Part shown: one piece after another, positions 26,455 through 34,470 of the stretch | Numbering within the stretch: the stretch's first letter is position 1 | How the letters are laid out: each line of letters starts with the position of its first letter | Source: Cohnella terricola | GTDB lineage: Bacteria > Bacillota > Bacilli > Paenibacillales > Paenibacillaceae | Direction of reading: 5' to 3' | Assembly: GCF_007786475.1 (NCBI RefSeq) | Contig: NZ_VNJJ01000004.1 | Coordinates: forward strand, 189,058-253,057 | DNA: 64,000 nucleotides | Made by a program: the position numbers and the translations under genes | The notes under the pieces: model-generated | Database searches by the model: none | What the model saw: only the letters and a program-made list of their open reading frames with translations | Told to the model about the DNA's origin: nothing

Positions 26455-26859
26455 CTTTCAAGTCCTCCAATCATCAAGGCATTCGTTCGGCAGGCTTGAG
26501 GCGACTTGACTATCATGCTTCCTCTTTGGCTTCTAGTATGACACATCCATTGGAAATTCTTGAGGGAATAAAGACACAGTGACGCTTAGACAATACTGCT
26601 CATTTTAATAACGATTTCCATAAGTACAGACGCCTAATTCGGTTGAACGTCCGCAACCCCAATTCACCGGTTTAAACGCCAAAAGCGGAATGAAAGCGGA
26701 AACATAAGTTGCCGCTTCATTCCGCCTTCGGACTCATTCCCGAATCGTCTTCCCGACTCTCTCTTTCCTACAATTCAAAGGATTCGGGGTGCATTACTGC
26801 AATTATTAATGATGTAAGATTAGAGAATCAGGAAGCCGATGAAGGGACTATCCGACTAG
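26455..26859. other. 405-bp intergenic region before the EPS genes
   Basis: Apart from the terminator at 26681-26726 no gene is visible. The EPS promoter should lie between about 26470 and 26680. Weak candidates exist (minus-strand TTGTCT followed 17 bases later by TATTCC near 26560-26590, and a TGTCATACT extended -10 near 26535), but none is convincing. Confidence 0.5.
26681..26726 (-). terminator. Intrinsic terminator after the PHP phosphatase gene
   Basis: A stem of about 14 bp (GCGGAATGAAGCGG pairing with CCGCTTTCATTCCGC, one bulge) is followed on the minus strand by TTTT. It separates the phosphatase gene from the EPS genes. Confidence 0.75.
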
Positions 26860-27651
26860 TCAAAACGTTTTTTTCCGAAAATAGGACAACAAACGCCGCA
26901 CTCCTCCCGGAGGAGAAGTCGCGATTGCGGGTCTCTCGCCGAAAGAATGATTCTCGATCACGCATCGCGCGTTGTCCATATACCAGGTTTCCCATTCCTC
27001 TCCCAGACGATCGCGTATGGTGCCGTAAGCTTCGCGCAGGCGGAATCCTCTGCGCTGCGGATGATGCGCGTCCGATGAGACGAGATGAATGAGACCTTGT
27101 GCGCATAGCGACCAGGCCGTCCGCTCGACGCCTCTTCCAAAACCTCCAAGCAACGAATGGGTCGTCACTTGCGCATAAGCTCCTTCCTCCAGCAATTCGG
27201 AGAGCCGCTCCGGATGTTCGGCGATCTCCGCGTTGCGTTCGGGGTGGGCAATAATCGGCTTCAACTTCAACATATTCAGCTCATGTATCAACTCGCCCAT
27301 CCCCTTTGGGATACGGGAGGAGGGAAGTTCGATCAACATATAATCGGAACCGGCCAGTGTCAGCAATTCCTTCTGATCCCAAGCGTCCAGCAGTCCGTCA
27401 TGAACCCGGATCTCTTGTCCCGGCCGGATCGTGATGTTCAGGCCTGCGGCCGTCAGCCGTTCGTTAGCCTGAAGAACAACCGCCTCGACTTCTGCCGCCG
27501 GATTGAGATACCTTCCGTTGGCATGATGCGGCGTAGCGATCAACACCGTAATCCCTTCGGCCGCCGCCGCTCGCGCCATCTCGATCGTAAGCTCCCAACT
27601 CACCGCGCCGTCGTCCACTCCCGGTAAAATATGCGTATGAATATCGATCAT
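26860..27651 (-). CDS. PHP-family protein-tyrosine phosphatase (CpsB/YwqE-like)
   Basis: This protein of about 263 residues is a manganese-dependent phosphatase that removes phosphate from the BY-kinase tyrosine cluster. It opens MIDIHTHILPGVDDGA, giving the first two metal histidines (H5, H7). ATPHH, PGQEI, AHPERN and SSDAHH, the remaining metal-binding motifs, appear in family order. The start at 27651 is preferred over an upstream in-frame ATG at 27699 because the HTH motif must lie near the N-terminus. A terminator follows, so it is transcribed apart from the kinase genes. Confidence 0.92.
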   Translation of the reverse strand: MIDIHTHILPGVDDGAVSWELTIEMARAAAAEGITVLIATPHHANGRYLNPAAEVEAVVLQANERLTAAGLNITIRPGQEIRVHDGLLDAWDQKELLTLAGSDYMLIELPSSRIPKGMGELIHELNMLKLKPIIAHPERNAEIAEHPERLSELLEEGAYAQVTTHSLLGGFGRGVERTAWSLCAQGLIHLVSSDAHHPQRRGFRLREAYGTIRDRLGEEWETWYMDNARCVIENHSFGERPAIATSPPGGVRRLLSYFRKKTF

Positions 27652-27763
27652 CTTGATCTCACTTCCTAGCGCATTTATTATAGTTTCGGTTGCCTCCACT
27701 ATACAGACGGGAGTTTAAAGAAGTCAAATCGGTCCGGATCGGCCGTTCGGACATCGCTCCTGT

Positions 27764-28005
27764 CATTGTCGCTTTTTACGACAATAGGAGGGTGCTGCGC
27801 GGGGTTGGCCTCGCCATTGTCGCTTTTTACGACAATAGGAGGGTGCTGCACGGGGTTGGCCTCGCCATTGTCGCTTTTTACGACAATGGGAGGGGGCTGC
27901 GCGGGGTTGGCCTCGCCATTGTCGCTTTTTACGACAATGGGAGGGTGCTGCGCGGAATTGGCCTCGCCATTGTCACTTTTTACGACAATGGGAGGGGACT
28001 GCGCG
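27764..28005. repeat. Five-unit tandem array of a hairpin repeat, period 51 bp
   Basis: Units start at 27764, 27815, 27866, 27917 and 27968, exactly 51 bp apart. Each begins with a palindrome (cattgtcg, 7-base loop cttttta, cgacaatg) of 23 bp followed by a 28-base G-rich segment. Units 1-2 end the right arm in A instead of G, and unit 5 has one base change in the left arm. Because 51 is a multiple of three, the array is open in several frames on both strands and yields spurious 17-residue peptide repeats. It lies between the phosphatase gene and a gene remnant. Confidence 0.92.
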
Positions 28006-28099
28006 TTCAACACGTCGGCGGACTGAATCGCGCATGCACGCTCGAAGGGCGTTTCTTATTTTCGATCATGCATTTTGCCGCCGTCATTTTCGCGAAGCA

Positions 28100-28139
28100 A
28101 ACGAAAACGGCAAGGACGGTCGTCCCTGCCGTTTTCGTT
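28100..28139 (-). terminator. Strong bidirectional-type terminator hairpin
   Basis: A 13-bp perfect stem (aacgaaaacggca 28100-28112 with tgccgttttcgtt 28127-28139), with further pairing inside the loop, lies 27 bases after the stop codon of the gene remnant at 28166. It probably ends the ABC transporter operon read from the right. Confidence 0.75.
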
Positions 28140-28165
28140 AACATGCGAGCGCTAGACGCGCCATC

Positions 28166-28417
28166 TTATTTGCCCGCTCTTTTCGTCAGATTGATATAGT
28201 CGAGATGCGTGACGTCGTTAAAAATAAATGAGAGCGCGTAGTCTCCACGATTGTAGACCACCTTTTGCTGGGTAAGCTTGCCGTTCTTGATCGTCGAGGA
28301 TGCACTCGGCTTGCCCCATTGAAGCTTGAGTATTTTCACCGTGATGCCGCCGATGTTCGTTTGCCGTTCGACGTTCGTGCCGGCCGTATCGATCGCTCCC
28401 TTACACTTTATAAGCTT
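28166..28417 (-). pseudogene. C-terminal remnant of a protein gene, no start codon
   Basis: A reading frame of about 77 codons ends at TAA (28166-28168) and runs up into the end of the ABC permease gene, where it meets a stop at 28418-28420. It has no ATG and no ribosome site. The translated piece looks like real protein (IGGITVKILKLQWGKPSAS, VVYNRGDYALSFIFND, LDYINLTKRAGK), with codon use like neighbouring genes, and resembles the closing beta-strands of a secreted or lipoprotein domain. I read it as the end of a gene whose front was lost when the permease gene or its flank was rearranged. The original family was not recognised. A GTG-initiated short gene cannot be fully excluded. Confidence 0.6.
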
Positions 28418-29666
28418 TCATCGCTTTAACGATTTCTTTGATGGAAGGACGTTTGCCATACATCAGCACGCCCACGCGGTAGATCTTCGCGGAGATCCAT
28501 CCGATCAATAGAGTCGAAGCGATCAGAATGCCGACGGACAGGGCGATCTCCCACCAAGCCGGCTCCGCGAGTCCGATCCGCAAGAACATGAGGAACGGCG
28601 AGAAAAACGGGATGTATTGGCACACGATCATTAACGTGCTATCCGGTTGGTTTAATCCGAACATCGCCACGTAGAAACCGACGAGCGTCAGCAGCGTAAT
28701 CGGCATAACCGCTTGGCCCAGATCCTCCGTCCGGCTGACGATCGACCCAACCGCGGCGAACAACGTCGCGTAGAGGAAGAAGCCGGCCAAGAAGAAGAAC
28801 ACCGCGAAGACGAGCAACTTTGGATCTATCGTACTCAAGTCGACGCCGAAGTTCTTCAGGATGTCCGCATTCTGCGGCATCGTGAGATTGGCGACCAAAG
28901 CGCCGATCAGGACAGCGATTTGGATGACGGCCACGATAAACGTCCCTAGAATCTTACCCCACATTTGCTTCAGCGGGGATACGCTGGTCACGATGATCTC
29001 CATGACGCGCGAGCTCTTCTCGGCCGTGATCTCGGTCGCAATCAACTGCCCCGTAATCATGACCGACATGAATAACAGAATAATCATGACGTAGGTGAGA
29101 CCGATGGCCATTCCCTGCTCTTCTTCGGTCTTGCCCTTCTCGTTCGCGAAGCTGACTTTCTCGGTCATGAGCTTCACAGGCGCGAACAGCTGCGCTCTTT
29201 GCTCATCCGACAAGCCGACGTCCTTGATCACCAGATCCGTCTTGACCTGTTGCAGCGCTGCCGTCAACGACGATGCGGTCCCGCCTTCGAACGCGCTCTT
29301 CGAATGATAAGTCGCTTGGGGGAAACCGCCGGCATTGGCTTCCGCGAACGATAAGTATCCGTTAATATCCCCGGCTTCAAGCGCGCTTTTCAACTCTCCT
29401 TCGGAAGCGATGGAGACCAACTCGACGCCCGGTTCAGGGAGCTTAGCGTAATATTCTTTCAGTCCTTCGACGATCGTCGCTTGCTGCCCTTGAGCGAAGC
29501 CGACCTTTGTGATCTTGTCGCCACCGCCGAGCTTATCGATCAGATAAGGCAAGTTGCCCGCCACGACGAGCAATAGCGCGAGCACAATCGTCATGATGAT
29601 AAAGGATTTGCTGCGCAGCTTGTTGCGCATCGTAAAGATCATTACCGTCCATAAGCTGTTATTCAT
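28401..29666 (-). CDS. ABC-2 type permease, NatB-like
   Basis: This 421-residue membrane protein has one N-terminal helix (about 22-43), a large extracellular domain (about 45-180) and a cluster of about five or six helices (180-400) containing ITAEKSSRVMEIIVTSVSP, the typical NatB/YhaP signature. The ATG at 29666 follows GGTAGGTGAGAGCC and overlaps the ATPase gene's end by 8 bases. It forms an exporter with the ATPase encoded just upstream. NatAB systems in Bacillus export sodium, but related pairs serve antibiotic or unknown export, so the substrate is open. Confidence 0.88.
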   Translation of the reverse strand: MNNSLWTVMIFTMRNKLRSKSFIIMTIVLALLLVVAGNLPYLIDKLGGGDKITKVGFAQGQQATIVEGLKEYYAKLPEPGVELVSIASEGELKSALEAGDINGYLSFAEANAGGFPQATYHSKSAFEGGTASSLTAALQQVKTDLVIKDVGLSDEQRAQLFAPVKLMTEKVSFANEKGKTEEEQGMAIGLTYVMIILLFMSVMITGQLIATEITAEKSSRVMEIIVTSVSPLKQMWGKILGTFIVAVIQIAVLIGALVANLTMPQNADILKNFGVDLSTIDPKLLVFAVFFFLAGFFLYATLFAAVGSIVSRTEDLGQAVMPITLLTLVGFYVAMFGLNQPDSTLMIVCQYIPFFSPFLMFLRIGLAEPAWWEIALSVGILIASTLLIGWISAKIYRVGVLMYGKRPSIKEIVKAMKAYKV

Positions 29667-30564
29667 GGCTCTCACCTACCGTTTTGATGAAGATTTCGTT
29701 AAGCGTCGGTTCCAGCACTTCAAAGCGGTTCACCGGCCCTTGAACTAAAGCATGCTTTAGAATGCTTTGGCCGACCTCAGGCGAATCGACCCTCAGCTCG
29801 TAACCGCCGTGCTCATGCGTGACGACCCGCTGAACGCCAGGAATCGTATCCAATCCCTCGATTTTCCCTTCCGCAGCGACAATGACTCTTTCTTTCGGGA
29901 ATTTCGTTTTGATATCCTTGATGCTTCCTTGCAGAACCGGATTCGATTTATGCATGATCGTGATGTTGCGGCATAGCTCTTCAACGTGCTCCATTCGGTG
30001 GGTTGAGAACACGATACTCGTGCCCCCGTCGCGAAGCTCCTTGACCGTTGTCTTCAATAGTTCCACGTTTACCGGGTCGAGCCCGCTGAACGCTTCGTCG
30101 AGAATAAGTATTTTCGGATTATGGATAACGGCCGCGATAAACTGGATTTTCTGTTGGTTTCCTTTGGACAGCTCTTCGACCTTCTTGTTGTAATATTCCG
30201 GCACCTGGAACTTCTCCAGCCAGCGTTTCAGGTTCTGGTCTGCGTCCTTGCGGGACATTCCGCGCAATTGGGCCAGATAAAGGATCTGATCGCTCACCTT
30301 GATCTTCGGGTACATCCCCCGTTCTTCGGGCAAGTATCCCAGCATGCTCAGTTGCTCCTTGCTATACGGCTTGCCAAGGTAACGAATGTCACCCGCATCC
30401 GGCAGAATGAGTCCCAGGATCATGCGCATCGTCGTCGTTTTGCCCGCGCCGTTGGCGCCGAGCAGACCGTAAATTTCCCCTGCCGCCACCTCGAAGCTGA
30501 GGCCGCTCACGGCCGTTTTGTCGCCGTAGTTTTTAATTATTTTGTCAACTTGAAGTGAATTCAT
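29659..30564 (-). CDS. ABC transporter ATP-binding protein, NatA-like
   Basis: This 301-residue ATPase has Walker A GLLGANGAGKTT, signature LSKGNQQKIQF, Walker B ILILDEAFSGLDP and H-loop STHRMEHVEEL, plus the DUF4162-like C-terminal extension (about 215-300) found in NatA/YhaQ proteins. It partners the permease encoded downstream. Its ATG overlaps the preceding ATPase stop by four bases. It is part of the GntR-controlled operon starting at 32649. Confidence 0.92.
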   Translation of the reverse strand: MNSLQVDKIIKNYGDKTAVSGLSFEVAAGEIYGLLGANGAGKTTTMRMILGLILPDAGDIRYLGKPYSKEQLSMLGYLPEERGMYPKIKVSDQILYLAQLRGMSRKDADQNLKRWLEKFQVPEYYNKKVEELSKGNQQKIQFIAAVIHNPKILILDEAFSGLDPVNVELLKTTVKELRDGGTSIVFSTHRMEHVEELCRNITIMHKSNPVLQGSIKDIKTKFPKERVIVAAEGKIEGLDTIPGVQRVVTHEHGGYELRVDSPEVGQSILKHALVQGPVNRFEVLEPTLNEIFIKTVGESHE

Positions 30565-31484
30565 CGTCTTGCTTCCTCCTTCCGGATTAAACAGCTAAGT
30601 ATATCTTCCAATTCCATGCGCTGGACGGCCAACACCTGGAATCCGTTCTCTTCGCAATACGCTTCTCCTTGCTCGGGATCGTTGACCTCTAGTCGGTATA
30701 GGCCCGGCCCCGCTTCCGCCAAGCCTTGAAAACCCGGCGTCCTCTGCAGCAATTCCATTCCGCCCTTCTGGGCATAGTCGCTTTGCACGACGATCGTTCT
30801 CCAATCGTCCAGCAACTGGTCTTTCTCGTACAAGCCAAGAACGCGTCCGCGATAAATAAAGAGAATGTAGTCCGCGAGTCTTTTGATTTCATCCATTATA
30901 TGAGTCGCGAGGACAAGCGTTCGATCGCCGGGTTCCATATAACGCTGAAGCTCTTCGATCATTGTTTTCCAAGCGAACGGGTCAAGCCCCGAAGAAGGTT
31001 CGTCGAGCATGAGAAGCTCCGGATCATGAGCCATCGCGATCGCGAGCTCGGCTTTGCGGCGCATCCCTTTGGACATCTTGGACAGCTTGATTCCGCCTTC
31101 GACGTCGAAATGCCTGAGCAGCTTGCGGTATCTCTCCCAATCCCAGCCCGGATACCAATGCGAAGCGAACTTTGCCTTCTCGTCAGCGGTGAACGGGTTG
31201 TCGTGCATGTGCGGATTCTCCGCAAGAAAACCGATCTTATTCTTATAGCTTTCGTCCCGATTACCGTTCAAGCGAGTCCCGAGCACCTCGATCTGGCCTG
31301 CCGAAATCGGCTCAAGCCCGAGAAGCGCCCGGAACAGCGTGCTCTTCCCCGAACCGTTCGGACCTACGATCGCCGTCACCATCCCTCGGGGAATGCCGCA
31401 TTCGATCGGGCCAAGCGAGAACCGTTCGTGCTCCAGCTTGACGCCTCGCAAGGAGACCGAATAATCCATACCCGTTGCCGTCAT
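30561..31484 (-). CDS. ABC transporter ATP-binding protein, YtrB-like
   Basis: This 307-residue ATPase has Walker A AIVGPNGSGKSTL, signature LSKMSKGMRRKAELA, Walker B ELLMLDEPSSGLDP and H-loop ATHIMDEIKRLADY. The ATG at 31484 is preferred over an upstream in-frame start at 31562 because GGGGAGGGG precedes it and it overlaps the regulator's stop by four bases. In the ytr operon of B. subtilis a GntR gene is followed directly by such an ATPase gene, and that order is seen here. It probably pairs with the 243-residue membrane protein at 31918-32649. Confidence 0.9.
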   Translation of the reverse strand: MTATGMDYSVSLRGVKLEHERFSLGPIECGIPRGMVTAIVGPNGSGKSTLFRALLGLEPISAGQIEVLGTRLNGNRDESYKNKIGFLAENPHMHDNPFTADEKAKFASHWYPGWDWERYRKLLRHFDVEGGIKLSKMSKGMRRKAELAIAMAHDPELLMLDEPSSGLDPFAWKTMIEELQRYMEPGDRTLVLATHIMDEIKRLADYILFIYRGRVLGLYEKDQLLDDWRTIVVQSDYAQKGGMELLQRTPGFQGLAEAGPGLYRLEVNDPEQGEAYCEENGFQVLAVQRMELEDILSCLIRKEEARR

Positions 31485-31888
31485 GTCGATACCCCTCCCC
31501 AATGCTCCGATTTCCTCTTCATCACTTGCCGGAACGCCTTCTCTATCTCCTCCGGCGTACATTGCAGTTGGAGGGCAGCATCCACGGCCCGTTCAAGCTC
31601 TTCCGCCGCGCGCTCCAGCCTATGTTCGTCTCTGGCGACGGCTTCGACGCCGGCCACGAACGTTCCCGTGCCCTGCCTGGTGCGTATCAAGCCTTCGTTC
31701 TCCAGATCCTGATACACCCGTCTTACCGTAATCGCGCTGCATTTCAACGACACTGCCAATTCGCGTATTGAAGGAAGCAACGTTCCTTCCTTCAGTTGTC
31801 CTCCAAGGATAAGCCCGCGAAGCTGCACCTCGATCTGGTGATAGAGCGGTTCCGGGCGCTGTTCATCAATTCGTATAGGCAGCCACAC
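31481..31888 (-). CDS. GntR-family regulator, YtrA type
   Basis: This 135-residue repressor-like protein has a winged helix at 10-76 (LPSIRELAVSLKCSAITVRR, DLENEGLIRTRQGTGTFVAG) and a short helical dimerisation tail of about 50 residues, the compact YtrA subfamily layout. The start is GTG at 31888 with GAGGTGAG upstream. It lies inside the operon it should control. The perfect inverted repeat at 32678-32699 overlapping the operon promoter is its likely operator. B. subtilis YtrA responds to cell-wall-active antibiotics; a like role here is inference. Confidence 0.9.
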   Translation of the reverse strand: MWLPIRIDEQRPEPLYHQIEVQLRGLILGGQLKEGTLLPSIRELAVSLKCSAITVRRVYQDLENEGLIRTRQGTGTFVAGVEAVARDEHRLERAAEELERAVDAALQLQCTPEEIEKAFRQVMKRKSEHWGGVST

Positions 31889-31917
31889 AAGCTCACCTCA
31901 CTTTCACGTGTCTTTTC

Positions 31918-32649
31918 TTAAAACGTCAGCGATCTTGTGCGTATGCGGTTGACCGTTGTGCGATGGGCGACCCAGATCGCGATCGCAGCCACCAGAGTCA
32001 TACCGGCGATCAGCGCCCCTCCATAACCTCTTTCGATCACTCCGAGCACTTCCTGAAACAGGTATATTCCGTTCAAAGTGAATACAACCGAGAGGATAGC
32101 CGTAACGGCAATATAACCGAAATAGAACAAGCAATATATTTTGCCGCTGAACCCGAGTTCGGCCCATACATAAAACGAAACAGCCGCAAATGAGTAACAG
32201 ATCCAAACCAAACCGTTCTCCGCCCATTGAACGGGACTAACCGTCTCCCGCAAAAAAGGCGCGAGCGAGTACTGCAGCAGCATAAACACCGTTCCGATGA
32301 TTGGAATCCCGACAAAGCTTTGGAGCAGCCTCGCCTTGACGATGGAAGCGACCGGGATCGGCATCGCGCGCCAGAGCGCCAGCCTCTTCGAATAAGTATC
32401 GTCGCGCCACATCCCCCAAGCGGACTTGTTCATCATAAGGCCGAAAGTCGGAAACATCGTGAGATACATCCAATCGAGCACCCCGTACAAAGCTCGCGGG
32501 ACCCCCTCTTCTCCTCTCAGCAGCGAATCGACCGTAAAGCTGCTCATCGTCCCCAAGTAACAGGCAAACAGCAGCGTTAGCAGCATCGCGAACCGTTCCC
32601 GTCTCCATAAGTAGGCCCCGATATATTTTACGGCCTGCCGTTCGGTCAT
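31918..32649 (-). CDS. ABC-2 type membrane protein, first gene of the GntR operon
   Basis: This 243-residue protein has about six hydrophobic segments (roughly 20-40, 65-85, 110-135, 150-170, 175-200, 210-230) and starts MTERQAVKYIGAYLWRRERF. The ATG at 32649 has GGGGGAGG seven bases upstream; an ATG seven codons earlier lacks a site. It has the size and topology of short ABC-2 permeases such as those served by YtrB-like ATPases. The gene is the first of five in the operon (permease, GntR, ATPase, ATPase, NatB-like permease), each spaced tightly. Confidence 0.8.
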   Translation of the reverse strand: MTERQAVKYIGAYLWRRERFAMLLTLLFACYLGTMSSFTVDSLLRGEEGVPRALYGVLDWMYLTMFPTFGLMMNKSAWGMWRDDTYSKRLALWRAMPIPVASIVKARLLQSFVGIPIIGTVFMLLQYSLAPFLRETVSPVQWAENGLVWICYSFAAVSFYVWAELGFSGKIYCLFYFGYIAVTAILSVVFTLNGIYLFQEVLGVIERGYGGALIAGMTLVAAIAIWVAHRTTVNRIRTRSLTF

Positions 32650-32677
32650 AAATGTTCCTCCCCCGAACACTGTTTAT

Positions 32678-32699
32678 GTGTGTATATCCTTATACACAC
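32678..32699. promoter_or_regulatory. Operator of the YtrA-like GntR regulator
   Basis: A perfect inverted repeat gtgtgtata-tcct-tatacacac occupies 32678-32699. It overlaps the end of the -10 element and the expected transcription start of the GntR/ABC operon, as a repressor site would. No other copy was noticed in the window. Confidence 0.8.
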
Positions 32700-32726
32700 T
32701 ATACAAGGTGAGTGCCATTTCGTCAA
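32698..32726 (-). promoter_or_regulatory. Sigma-A-type promoter of the GntR/ABC operon
   Basis: On the minus strand TTGACG (32721-32726) is followed after exactly 17 bases by TATAGT (32698-32703), a near-consensus housekeeping promoter. It lies about 50 bases before the first start codon at 32649. Confidence 0.8.
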
Positions 32727-32782
32727 CACCTTAGAGAAAATATTCCATTTTCCCAAAACTCGTGTACATTTCCGGCAGCTCC

Positions 32783-32816
32783 ACTGACAGTAGCTGTCAG
32801 TGAAGTTACTTATAAT
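32783..32816 (+). promoter_or_regulatory. Palindrome and -10 box upstream of the RidA gene
   Basis: A perfect palindrome actgacag-tag-ctgtcagt fills 32783-32801, followed by TATAAT at 32811-32816. A -35-like CTGACA (32784-32789) inside the palindrome would be 21 bases from the -10 box, longer than normal. Such spacing with a dyad is reminiscent of MerR-type activated promoters, but a repressor operator is equally possible. Confidence 0.6.
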
Positions 32817-32852
32817 AAAAAAATAATGCACGAATCATTAAGGAGGAGAACC

Positions 32853-33269
32853 ATGTCATCTTTCAAAATGGAGCATAAAAATCCGGAAGGCTTATTTGTA
32901 TCCAAAGCATTTAGTCAAGCGATTACCGTAAGCGGAAAGGCAAAAACCATTTATATAGGCGGACAAAATGCGATTAATTCAACAGGCGATCTCGTTGGAC
33001 CAGGCGATTTGGAATTGCAGTCCAAACAGGCGCTACATAATATCGCATCGATTTTAGCTTCCGAAAATGCAAGCTTCGCTAATCTGGTTAAACTCAATAT
33101 TTATTTAGTTAGCGGTAGCGACCCGCGTATCGGTTACAAAGCGTTCCAAGAGATAGCTGGTCCATTAGAACATCCGCCTTTGGTTACCGTTCTATTCGTT
33201 TCAGAATTTGCGCGTCCATCTTGTCTTCTTGAAATAGATGGAATCGCCGTCGTTGAGGATAGGGATTGA
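32853..33269 (+). CDS. RidA-family (YjgF/YER057c/UK114) protein
   Basis: This is a 138-residue cytosolic protein of the RidA superfamily, whose founding member hydrolyses reactive enamines/imines formed by PLP enzymes. Family features are YIGGQNAINSTGDLVGPGD, QSKQALHNIASIL and the C-terminal FARPSCLLEIDGIAVVED containing the arginine that binds the substrate carboxylate in RidA. The ATG at 32853 has AGGAGGAGAACC upstream; the open frame reaches further but includes the promoter region. The gene is monocistronic, with its own operator-like palindrome and terminator. Many RidA subgroups have other activities, so the exact reaction is uncertain. Confidence 0.9.
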   Translation: MSSFKMEHKNPEGLFVSKAFSQAITVSGKAKTIYIGGQNAINSTGDLVGPGDLELQSKQALHNIASILASENASFANLVKLNIYLVSGSDPRIGYKAFQEIAGPLEHPPLVTVLFVSEFARPSCLLEIDGIAVVEDRD

Positions 33270-33280
33270 ATACGAGCTTG

Positions 33281-33323
33281 AAGGGCCTTCCAATGGTAGT
33301 AATGCGATTGGAGGGCCTTTTAG
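33281..33323 (+). terminator. Intrinsic terminator of the RidA gene
   Basis: A 14-bp stem with two G-U pairs (33281-33294 with 33307-33320) and a 12-base loop ends in TTTTAGGTTAT, 11 bases after the RidA stop codon. Confidence 0.8.
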
Positions 33324-33375
33324 GTTATAATGGATCTCATGGCAAACGACACGTGAAAGGAACGATAGATCCCCG

Positions 33376-34314
33376 ATGAAAAAAGGAAATAAGCCGTCAC
33401 GCCCCCGCGGCGGGGCTTTTAAACGGAGCCATACGCCTCCGAGACGATTTGAAGTGACTGAGGAAGGAGAACTGTTGCCTTTCTTGCTAAATAAGCTCGC
33501 TCCGCAAGGACGGAACACCGTCAAATCCATGCTGGCCCACGGGCAAGTCTCGGTCGACGACCGAACTGAGAAGCTCTATAATCATCCTCTTCGTCCCGGT
33601 CAGATCGTATCTGTGAGCAAGGAGCGTAGTTCCGCGGTTCCGCAACTCGTCGGCTTGCGAATTCTGCATGAAGACGATGCGGTGATCGTTGTTCACAAAG
33701 ACGCCGGACTGCTGTCCATCGCGACCGAACGGGAAACCGAGCTTACCGCTTATCGCCAATTGACCGCGCACGTCCGGCTCGCCGATCCGCGCGCCCGCAT
33801 CTTCGTTCTCCATCGTCTAGACCGCGAAACTTCCGGAGTCATGATGTTCGCCAAAAGCGAACAAGTCCAGAAAAAAATGCAGGACAACTGGAAGGATATC
33901 GTGAAGGAACGCACTTACGTCGCGCTCGTCGAAGGTTTGGTCAAGAAAGCGAGCGGTACGATATCGTCCTGGCTCAAGGAAACGTCTACTTTGAAAATGT
34001 ACTCCAGTCCTGTACCCAACGATGGTCAACATGCGATCACGCATTATAAAGTACTGCGCGCGAGCCGAAACTATTCGCTGCTCGGGATCGAGCTCGAGAC
34101 GGGCCGCAAAAATCAGATCCGCGTTCATATGCAGGATCTCGGACACCCGATCGCCGGAGACAAGAAATACGGCTCCAAGACGAAGCCTTTTAACCGACTC
34201 GGGCTGCACGCCCGCGTACTCGCGTTCGAACACCCAACGACCGGAAAGCAGTTGCGTTTCGAGACGGATATCCCGAAACCTTTCCTAAGCCAATTCAAAG
34301 ACGAGGCGCAATAA
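33376..34314 (+). CDS. RluA-family pseudouridine synthase
   Basis: This 312-residue enzyme isomerises uridine to pseudouridine in RNA. An N-terminal S4-like part (about 28-90, LLPFLLNKLAPQGRNTVKSM) precedes the catalytic domain, where the family motif HRLDRETSGVMMFAK carries the catalytic aspartate D149. GRKNQIRVHMQDLGHPIAGD marks the second conserved motif. The target (23S rRNA as for RluD, or tRNA) cannot be told from sequence alone. The ATG has no well-placed ribosome site; AAAGGAACG lies about 12-16 bases upstream. Confidence 0.92.
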   Translation: MKKGNKPSRPRGGAFKRSHTPPRRFEVTEEGELLPFLLNKLAPQGRNTVKSMLAHGQVSVDDRTEKLYNHPLRPGQIVSVSKERSSAVPQLVGLRILHEDDAVIVVHKDAGLLSIATERETELTAYRQLTAHVRLADPRARIFVLHRLDRETSGVMMFAKSEQVQKKMQDNWKDIVKERTYVALVEGLVKKASGTISSWLKETSTLKMYSSPVPNDGQHAITHYKVLRASRNYSLLGIELETGRKNQIRVHMQDLGHPIAGDKKYGSKTKPFNRLGLHARVLAFEHPTTGKQLRFETDIPKPFLSQFKDEAQ

Positions 34315-34323
34315 ACGCGCACG

Positions 34324-34356
34324 AACACCCCCGGCGACAAACTCGCCGGGGGTGTT
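34324..34356 (+). terminator. GC-rich terminator after the pseudouridine synthase gene
   Basis: A perfect 14-bp stem (34324-34337 with 34343-34356) and 5-base loop directly follow the stop codon at 34314. The T-run is short. Confidence 0.75.
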
Positions 34357-34470
34357 TCAAAATAGTCGAAATCGTATGGTATAACGTCGCTATTGTCAGA
34401 TGATCTAAGGTTTCTCCTCCATTATACTGGTACATATCCTACGATTTCTACCACACAGGAGGGTACATCT

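Noticed and set aside
27690-28199. Proteins with 17-residue repeats on both strands
   Set aside because: A 51-bp repeat period keeps every frame open; the frames have no ribosome sites and the peptides on both strands simply mirror the hairpin array.
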